A DNA stretch of 64,000 bases from Adiantum capillus-veneris (Eukaryota > Streptophyta > Polypodiopsida > Polypodiales > Pteridaceae): NCBI GenBank assembly GCA_014529385.2, contig CM043955.1:142340140-142404139 (forward strand), read 5' to 3'. Under the pieces are notes generated by a model that was not told the DNA's origin, did not search any database, and was given only the letters and a program-made list of their open reading frames with translations. Position numbers and translations under genes: made by a program. Each line of letters begins with the position of its first letter. Within the stretch, counting starts at the first letter, position 1. Positions 57,171 through 64,000 of the stretch are shown in pieces.

Positions 57171-59078
57171 TGCTGCTAAATTGGCTTAATCTGACAGGAA
57201 AATAATACTAAATGAATTATTGGATTTATAAGTGAGAGGGTTTTCTCGCTTGGAACACCAAGAAAAATAATTCTAAATGAATTACTGGAATTTTAAGTGA
57301 GAGGGTTTTTCTCACTAGAGACATCCAAGTACAGAGTATTCTTAGTGCGTCACTCAAAGTAATGACGAGAGCATTGAGAACGGGAATATCTGTAAGGCCA
57401 CCAGGAACAGGTACTTCTGATGCGTCACATTGGATGGGTGATAGGGAGCATCGGGAAGAAATATCCGACCATCCGGGAACGGACATCTCTGATGCGTCAT
57501 AGGATGGGTGACATAAAGCATCGTGAAGGCGCCGTAAGTTCGGTAGGAAAGGACTAAGTGATGGGTATTCCTGATGCGTCACAAGGTGGGTGACGGGTGC
57601 ATCGGAAAGGGGATATCCATAGTTGAGAGGAAATTTTGAGCACTTGAATGAAGATGGGTTCACAGGAAACTTTAAGGAAAAACAGATGCTTTCTAAGAAA
57701 GCGGGATTGCTTTTCGGGAAAGCAAATGCTTTCCCGCGAGGAAGTCTATGTCTGCATTGCAATTGTGCGTGTGATTGCATCCAGGGATGCTTGGGAAGTG
57801 CTGTGAAAGCATTGTTTTTAACTTATAAGGTTTTATTGAGTTTGACCGGCCGCCCACTGAAGAAGTGGGCAGCCTATGATTAAATAAAGCAGTAAAAACC
57901 AGCCAACGATTTTTCTCTCTTTTTTTGGCAGAACAACGCCCCAAAAAAAAAAAAACGGCCACGACCTCTACGTGAGCAGCTTGCTATTCGTGCCGAGGCC
58001 AAGAGCTATAAAAGCATCACACGCCCTCAGTCAGAGGAGGAGATCAGTTCTTGCAAGAGGATGCTGCTGCAGATTTCCTCCGCAAAGAAGACGTTGCCGG
58101 TGATGCCCATGGCTGCCCCAAGTGTATCGAATGTCGCCAAGACCCAGTGCGCAAGTTCCCTCGCGAAGAAGTGCCTACGGAGCGTGTTTCCATCGAGACA
58201 AGCTGTTGTTTTTCTCTGTTTTCAGTCCATAAACGTCGTAGACGGGGCTGATTTACGAGAAGGAACCCGAGAACACACCTCTTTTGTGTGTAGGATTGGA
58301 AGAGAGGATTTTCTATGTAGAAATCTCGTCCGGGGAATTGCGTTTTGAGAACCGAGTTGAGTTTCGAGTGTGGAGACTTTGAAGGTAACGATTTTCATGT
58401 TATGAACTCTGAGTGTTTGTTTGCAGGTGTACTTCGTCTCAGCGAGGGAGTAGGAGAACAGGAAGGCATGAGCCTCCGCAGGAGAAAAGCGCTCTGAGGA
58501 ACTAGAGCCAGATCAGCCCAAGGGTTTCGTACACGAGTTTGGGAAGTAGATCCAAAGATAAGAGAGAGGTAGTCTCTCAAGTTGTGATCCGGAACTTGGG
58601 ATTCCAAGGGAAAGGACTTCACGTCCAAGAAAGCACAGCTGTTCTGCAAGAAGAGGACTCTGGAAACAGAGTCGGAAAAGAGTTGCAAGGATGCCATGCC
58701 CTAAGTCTGGAAGGGGAGATCCAAAGGTGAGAACCTTGTTTCTCGAGGATTTGGAATAAGGAACGGAAGTTCCTTGGAATAGGGTTTTGCCCTAGGAATC
58801 GCAAGCTTGAGGCTTCTAGGAACCATCAAGTCTTATTCTAGAACGAACGTGGTTATACGTTCGGTTCAAGTGCTTGTATAGACTTCTCCTCAGTAATAAA
58901 GATACTATTACGGAGGGGGACCAGTCGATCTTCTGGTCCCCAGTACTGTGTCGATCTTCTCACTCTCTATCTCTCTCTCTCTATCTATTTCTCTCTATAT
59001 ACTCTGGCTTCAGTATTAAGTGATAAATTCTATTTATCCGAGTACATTTTATATTGTTATGCGCTCTCGTTTGTGACA
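57171..59078 (+). repeat. 3' LTR of the pol-less element
   Basis: 1,908 bp, homologous along its length to 52427-54320. Many substitutions and small indels separate the two, so the insertion is not recent. It has three GATGCGTCA-type subrepeats (about 57,420, 57,490 and 57,571) and TATAAAA at 58007-58013. Confidence 0.85.
58007..58013 (+). promoter_or_regulatory. LTR TATA box
   Basis: TATAAAA, conserved with 53272-53278. Confidence 0.55.
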
Positions 59079-59083
59079 CCCGA

Positions 59084-60497
59084 CCCCGTAGAACCCACCA
59101 TCCGACTTGCTCTCGCTGACAAAGCAAGCGAGCTTAGAGGCAGAGGTGGCGCGCCTTCAGGCCACCTCTATTATTTGCAAGATTCTCGCACCAGACCCGG
59201 AAGAGGGGAAGTGCGCGATCTCCTTCAGGCACGCCTTCTCACAGAGGTGGGCAAGATTTTCAATGTATAAATTCTCAGATGTGGTTACTACCATATAGAG
59301 TTTGAGACTCCCGAGATGGCGTCCACGGTTTCGATAGTGGCGCCACAGTTTCGACCCAGCTACCGACGTTCTTCTCGAGGAGGCAGACCTGTCCATCTTA
59401 GTCTGCTTCCCTGGCCTCTGGAGGGAGTAAATTCCACTCCTTTCCAGGATAGGCTCAGCAATTGGGACTGTCCTGGAGACACCTCGCACAACAGCCTTTG
59501 TAGCTACCAAGGCGGCTGGCATCCTCACAATACGTGTTCTGGTTCGGGACACCCACACTCTCTCGAAGGTCATCCTACTACCTCGGGTGAGCAATGGTTG
59601 GTTCCAACAAAGCATGGAGTATTCGAGCCTCCCGAATCAGTGTTTCATTTGTCGACAGATGGGCCATCTTGCGAAGGCCTGTCCACGAAGGAGATCCAGA
59701 CCTACACCACAGGCTCAACCCTAGCCTTCAAGGGCTGGCCAGCAGCAGCAGACAGAGTCATAGGGTATGTAGGCAGAGCCACCCTCCGAGCCTGGGGCTC
59801 AAGCGGAGGGGGGTTGGTAGCAGGTTCGTGGTCAACATGGGCCACATCGCCAACCTGGCACCCAGAGTGGTCCCCGAGCTCCTGTCCAATAGCAGTAGGT
59901 TCCCACAAGGAACCGTTTCGACCCTCTTTAGCAGGACATGTCCTTGCTCCAGCCTCCACCTCAGCCTCACCCTTGACAACCCCTCCTCCCCTTGAGTTCC
60001 CCCCTTCCACCCCTGCCCCTCCACCTCCTCCCTCTGCCGCTCCCCCGCAGCCGTCCCAGGGGGCAGGACCTTCCTTGGCTGCTAGGAGATCTCTAGGCAA
60101 CGCTTTTGCAAAGAGTCGCTTGGCGAGAGAGGGAGATCCTTTCTTGCGACCCCCTCTTCTGGTGCAGACGTCCCCCTTTGCAGCAGTTCCTTGTGGTCTA
60201 ATGAGCTTCGACATTCGTCGTCGTTGGGATTTCTTTGCCTACGACTTTACACAGTTTCTCGGCGACCCCTCACCAGACCTTGAGGCAGCTTGCTTCAGAG
60301 TTCATGTACTAATCCTTGCAGCTAGGGGGATAGAGGCCTTGGACTCAACGGCTGGCTTCTCTTTTCCCCTATGCGGTAGGGACAAGTCTGAGTGGACTCT
60401 AGACTCAGTGTTCAAGTGGTTGCGGGCACAAGCCCTAGAGTTCTCTCATCACATGGGAGACCTGGGGGTTATGAGACTCTGTGGCCATTGGCTTAAA
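59084..60497 (+). pseudogene. DUF4283/CCHC-type reading frame, right part
   Basis: Continues the frame interrupted at 52,426: PVEPTIRLALADK, then after a one-base shift near 59,135 LEAEVARLQATSIICKIL. A further segment in another frame resembles the DUF4283 pattern (SRIGSAIGTVLETPRTT, TIRVLVRDTHTLSKVILLPRV). It ends in a CCHC zinc knuckle, CFICRQMGHLAKAC, near 59,640-59,680. Such proteins are found as ORF1 of plant LINEs and as related host or retro-derived genes. Downstream are a long Pro-rich linker and a segment starting MSFDIRRRWDFFAY (60,200 on) that I do not recognise. Multiple frame changes and stops mark it as dead. It is cut at about 60,497 by the truncated gypsy element. Confidence 0.5.
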
Positions 60498-62893
60498 GAT
60501 CTGTGCCAGGAAGACCCTAGCCATATGATCTGCTTTGATCGTTTTCTTGACTGGTATAAAGTGTGCTTGCTTGCTAAACCTGTCCACAATGGTCCAGATC
60601 GCGTCATTTCCAGTCTGAGTTCTAGGGAGGTCCATGATGAAGTCCATGGCAATACTTTCCCAAGGTTCATTAGGCACAGGCAAAGGTTGTAGCAACCCAG
60701 GCGTCTTATGCCGATCATACTTCACTTTTTGGCAAACCAAACATTCCCTGACATACTTATCAATGTCTGCTTTAAGGCTAGGCCAAAAGAAATACTTTCC
60801 ATTGCTAAGGTTGTAGGGAGAATACCCCGATGACCTGCATAAGGCGAAGCGTGTGCTTCATCCATGATCTTCTTTCTTAATGGTTCCGCCACACATATGG
60901 CCTGATGGTGGTAGAGATAACCGTCCCGAATGGAATAGGGAAACTCATTCTCTCCACGATGTAGCTTTCCCCAGATGGTGGCGAAGTCTAGATCATTCGG
61001 ATATAAATCCGGCAGTGCTTCTAATTCTTGGTGATACACCGAAGTGATAGCGTTCACCCTTGGCCGCCTAGACAGTGCGTCTGCGACTACATTCTTACTC
61101 CCAGCCGTGTGAAGGATCTGGAAGTGAAACATAGACAAAAAGTTTGCCCACCTCATCTGCTTCTCAGATAGTTTCCTTTGCGTAAGAAAATACCGCAAAC
61201 TCTGGTGATCAGTCTTGATCACAAAATCCGCTCCGAGAAGATAGTGCTTCCAATTGGATAAGGCGTGAATCACAGCCGTGAGTTCCTTTTCGTAGATTGA
61301 TGCATGCAACTCTACATCCTTAAGCCGTCTGCTTTCATAAGCCACTGCATGGCCTTCTTGGTTTAACACTGCTCCGATGCAATCACTTGAAGCATCGCAG
61401 TGAACCTCAAATGGTTTCCTTAAGTCAGGCACTATCAAAATAGGTCCATGGCTTAGCAAGTACTTGAGCCGATCAAAAGCTCCTTGTTGTCTTGATCCCC
61501 ATCTGAAAGGAATCTTCTTCTTTGTCAAATCGTGAAGTGGTCCTGCTACATGAGCAAATCCTCGGACAAACCTTCGATAATATGAACATAATCCCAGGAA
61601 GCTACGTACATCATGTACCGTAGTGGGAATAGGCCAATCTTCTACCACTCGGATCTTGGCAGGATCCATACTCACTTTATTGTGGGAGACTATATGGCCG
61701 AGATAGTGTATCTCAGAGAGAAAGAACTTGCTCTTCTTTGCATTCACATGCAACTCATGCTTCCGCAATTCTTGAAACAGTAAGTCCAAGTGCTTCCGAT
61801 GTTCCTCTTCTGACTTAGAGAAGATGAGTATGTCGTCAAAGAATACTCCCGTAAAAGCTCGATACGGGCTGAAAATGCAGTCCATCATGCGATTGAACGT
61901 CGCAGGAGCATTGGTCAAGCCGAAAGGCATTACCAAGAATTCATATAGTCCAAAGGTTGTGCGGAAAGCAGTCTTATGGACATCCTCAAGGGCAATCCAT
62001 ATCTGATGATACCCACTCTTTAAGTCTATGCGACTAAAGACACTTGCACCCTGCAACTTATCAAGTATATCATCAATCCGAGGGATCGGAAAGCGATTCT
62101 TGATTGTGATCTTGTTTAAAGACCGATAGTCTATGCACATTCGAAATGTGCCATCTTTTTTCTGCACCAGTAGAACTGGAGAGCAGTAGGGTGAAGCACT
62201 TGGCCGTACTAACCCTTTCTCTAGAAGCTCGTTGACTTGCTTCAAAATTTCCTCTTGCTGAGCAAGACTTACCCAATAAGGGGGTTGATTGGGAGGCGAG
62301 CTACCCGGTATGAGATCTATGCGGTGATCTTCCGGGCGTACCGCACGGAGTTCATCAAGAAGTGTTTCCGTGAAACAATCCTTGTACTTTTCAATAAATT
62401 GAAGACGCTTAATTTCCAGACTAGAGAGAGAGTCCCTACTAGTTTTATCCTTTGCAAAAATCAAGTAAGCAGAAACACACTTCTTCATTTCTTTCTTAAT
62501 GGAGATATGGCTTACAATTGGGAACTGCCAATCTCCTGCATCAACTTGAATCTTTATTTTCCTACCCCCATGATCAAAAGTGAGGGTCTTTTCCACATAA
62601 TCGGGAATAGGTGTCATGTGGAAGTGCCATGGCATACCCAAGATGATATCACATCCCTCGATGGGTGCCATCAAAAATGATTCGCGGTCCTTGTACTCAC
62701 CAATCCGAAGATTGAGCTGTCCTTGCACGGGAGTTGCATTGGTTGTCAACCCCTCGAATGCCGATCCGGATGTAACCGGTGTGCCAAGCTCAGCCGGTGT
62801 AAGGCACAAACGTTCTGCAGTATCAAGGGAGATGAAGTTATCCGTGGATCCTGGATCATAAAGAATCAGTACTCGCTGGTTGTTCAAAGACCC
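60498..62893 (-). CDS. pol: protease, RT, RNase H and partial integrase
   Basis: One frame of about 720 codons (62893-60722) is open from the gag stop. Residues are counted from 62887. Protease DPGSTDNFIS is at about residues 11-20. The RT core shows FRMCIDYRSLNKI (248-260), the catalytic FFDDIL (349-354) and YLGHIVS (395-401). RNase H shows FEVHCDASSDCIGAVL (493-508), YEKEL (532-536) and TDHQSL (559-564). The integrase start HASPYAGHRG (679-688) follows. A frameshift near 60,815 moves the zinc-site half CLVCQK and the first catalytic Asp (AMDFIMDLPR) to another frame (60740-60498), which ends at the truncation. RT and RNase H look undamaged. As it stands the element cannot integrate, since the integrase is incomplete. 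Confidence 0.85.
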
Positions 62894-64000
62894 CTAGCCC
62901 TTCAGAAGTTGACGCTTCCCTTTCTCTGTTTCTGTGTTTCCTTGAACATCTGGAATTGAGTTCGAGCTTGGTGGTGCGGGTTCCTTCCTTGCTTTCTCTT
63001 GCCTCGTAGAGGCTTGTTCTTGCCGTTGCTGCTTTAGCGGGCAGTCCGGTTTCATATGTCCTTTCTCGCCACAGTAGAAGCATCTTCCTTCCTCTCTGAA
63101 AGTTTGAAGTTGAGTAGGAGAAAGATACTTAGTTCGCTTGCCAGTGCCCTCTTGCTTCTTAGAATGATCATCGTCCCTCGATGGAGGACGTTTTCTTCCT
63201 TGGCCCCCTTGGTCATCGTAGACCCCTCTTTGTCTTGCACAGTAAGTGCTATGCTCCGTCTTTCTGGGCGTCCCAGTTGAGTGCAAATCCTCAGCAATGA
63301 TTGCTGACTCCATCATCCTTTGAAGAGTATCATGCGGATACACCTTCATACTCTTTCGAAGCTGTGGTTGGAGACCCGCTTCGAACTTTCTTTTCTTTCC
63401 TCGTCGGCAATCTTCATGAAGGGAGTGACCTTCAGAAGAACCGACCAATACTTGTCCACATAAGTCGTTACTCTTTCATGTTCCTTCTGGGCAAGCCAGT
63501 CCCATTCCTTCCGTATGTCCTGCTCGAGGTCAGGCGGAAGAAATTGTTCATAAAATTCAGATTTGAAGCTCTCCCAAGTTCTGGCCTGAGAACCTTCCAG
63601 AATCTTGGCTAACCACCAATTACTTGCCGTTTCCTTGAGGTGCATCCCCACATGGCGTAATTTGGATTTTTCTGTGAAGTGCCCATTGGTAAAGGCGACT
63701 TCAAACTGTCTAATGAAGGACAGTGCTTTGGAGATGTCTCTCCGTCCGTTGTAGGTTTCGAACTTGATGTCCTTGTCGCCTGATTTGAAGACTCTCATGC
63801 GATGTTGAGACTTGCGACCTTGCTTCTTGAATCGAGGCTTATCTTTAGGTTGATGTATGGTAGTGGCGGTAGTAGCTGCTTCCTTCTTCTGACGAGATGA
63901 TCGAGAAGTAGAAGTATAATCAGGAGAGTAAGATGGAGATGAGACAGAGATGTCCTTGCTCTCGTCTAGCAGAGAGAGCGTTTTTTCCTGGCCTTTCCTT
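62894..64000 (-). CDS. gag, 5' part beyond the window
   Basis: Open from the right edge: a Ser/Thr/Lys-rich N-terminal stretch, then the capsid-like core (ISKALSFIRQFEVAF, LRHVGMHLKETASNWWL, SFKSEFYEQFLPPDLEQDI, YVDKYWSVLLKVTPF). A frameshift near 63,400 in an A/G-rich run separates it from the C-terminal part with LRKSMKVYPHDTL and a CCHC knuckle CFYCGEKGHMKPDC. It ends in a TAG (62896-62894) that is in frame with pol. Whether that TAG is a readthrough signal or a lesion cannot be decided here. Confidence 0.8.

Larger units (their letters stand above)
52427..59078 (+). mobile_element. Complete non-autonomous LTR retrotransposon (large, pol-less)
   Basis: 6,652 bp, bounded by CCCGA target duplications at 52422-52426 and 59079-59083. 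It has two direct LTRs of about 1.9 kb, a primer-binding site, a gag remnant, a polypurine tract and only 2.85 kb of internal sequence. No protease, RT or integrase was found, which fits a LARD-type element mobilised in trans by a gypsy relative. The gag resembles that of the element at the right edge of the window. Confidence 0.85.
60498..64000 (-). mobile_element. Ty3/gypsy element, truncated in integrase, continues past the window edge
   Basis: On the minus strand, gag, protease, RT, RNase H and part of integrase run from the right edge to 60,498. There the integrase sequence stops after IFK, before the second catalytic Asp, and unrelated plus-strand DNA begins. No 3' LTR remains. The 5' LTR must lie beyond 64,000. 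It is related to the chromovirus array (same protease style, same gag-pol order) but is clearly a different family. Confidence 0.85.

Noticed and set aside
52611-57780. Long minus-strand ORFs in the LTRs (52611-53051 and 57226-57780)
   Set aside because: Antisense readings of GATGCGTCA subrepeats. They differ between the two LTRs and contain no known domain.
59316-60692. 458-codon plus-strand ORF taken as one protein
   Set aside because: It runs out of frame with the CCHC knuckle and then straight into antisense integrase, so it is a chance fusion frame.
1-64000. CRISPR arrays, bacterial operons or prophage
   Set aside because: Repeats present are microsatellites, LTRs or minisatellites without regular spacers. 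Introns and LTR elements indicate nuclear plant-type DNA.

Overview
The window is eukaryotic repeat-rich DNA, most likely from a land plant with a large genome. Long GA/CT and GT/CA microsatellites and single-base runs of 25-42 bases are frequent. A transposase gene is interrupted by short GT-AG introns. Several LTR retrotransposons have primer-binding sites matching plant initiator-Met tRNA (TGGTATCAGAGC), and one carries a chromodomain. A RecX-type exon of the kind found in plant genomes is also present. A fern or other non-seed plant is my best guess from the microsatellite style, but nothing here proves it. I saw no bacterial-type operons, CRISPR arrays or ribosomal RNA.

Layout. 1-4,790: microsatellites, an ATGCATGT-rich minisatellite (2,640-3,810) and a small spliced gene fragment of unknown function (3,843-4,552). 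4,928-7,690 (minus): an apparently intact five-exon MULE-type transposase with a SWIM zinc finger. 9,138-9,563: a foldback element. 10,382-13,202 (plus): a decayed second copy of the same transposase gene with the same intron positions.

14,031-38,173: a tandem array of one Ty3/gypsy chromovirus family, arranged LTR-int-LTR-int-LTR-int-LTR. It is bounded by GTGTG on both sides. The two inner LTRs are chimeras, with the 5' part like the last LTR and the 3' part like the first. The three internal regions share the same stop codons and frameshifts. This fits growth by unequal crossing-over between the LTRs of one dead element, not repeated transposition.

38,174-50,400: mostly old debris. It holds a hairpin cluster, an inverted-repeat element inside a gypsy RNase H/integrase fossil, a Copia-like LTR, a RecX C-terminal exon (47,966-48,289, minus), a gypsy integrase tail with its LTR, and an isolated gag fragment. 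50,551-60,497: a hAT transposase fossil followed by a DUF4283/CCHC-type reading frame. That frame is split by a complete but pol-less LTR element (52,427-59,078) flanked by a CCCGA target duplication. 60,498-64,000 (minus): a gypsy element truncated inside integrase and running off the right edge.

Most of the window is therefore a nested record of transposition and recombination. The only reading frames that look free of damage are the MULE gene, the RecX exon and the unknown spliced fragment.
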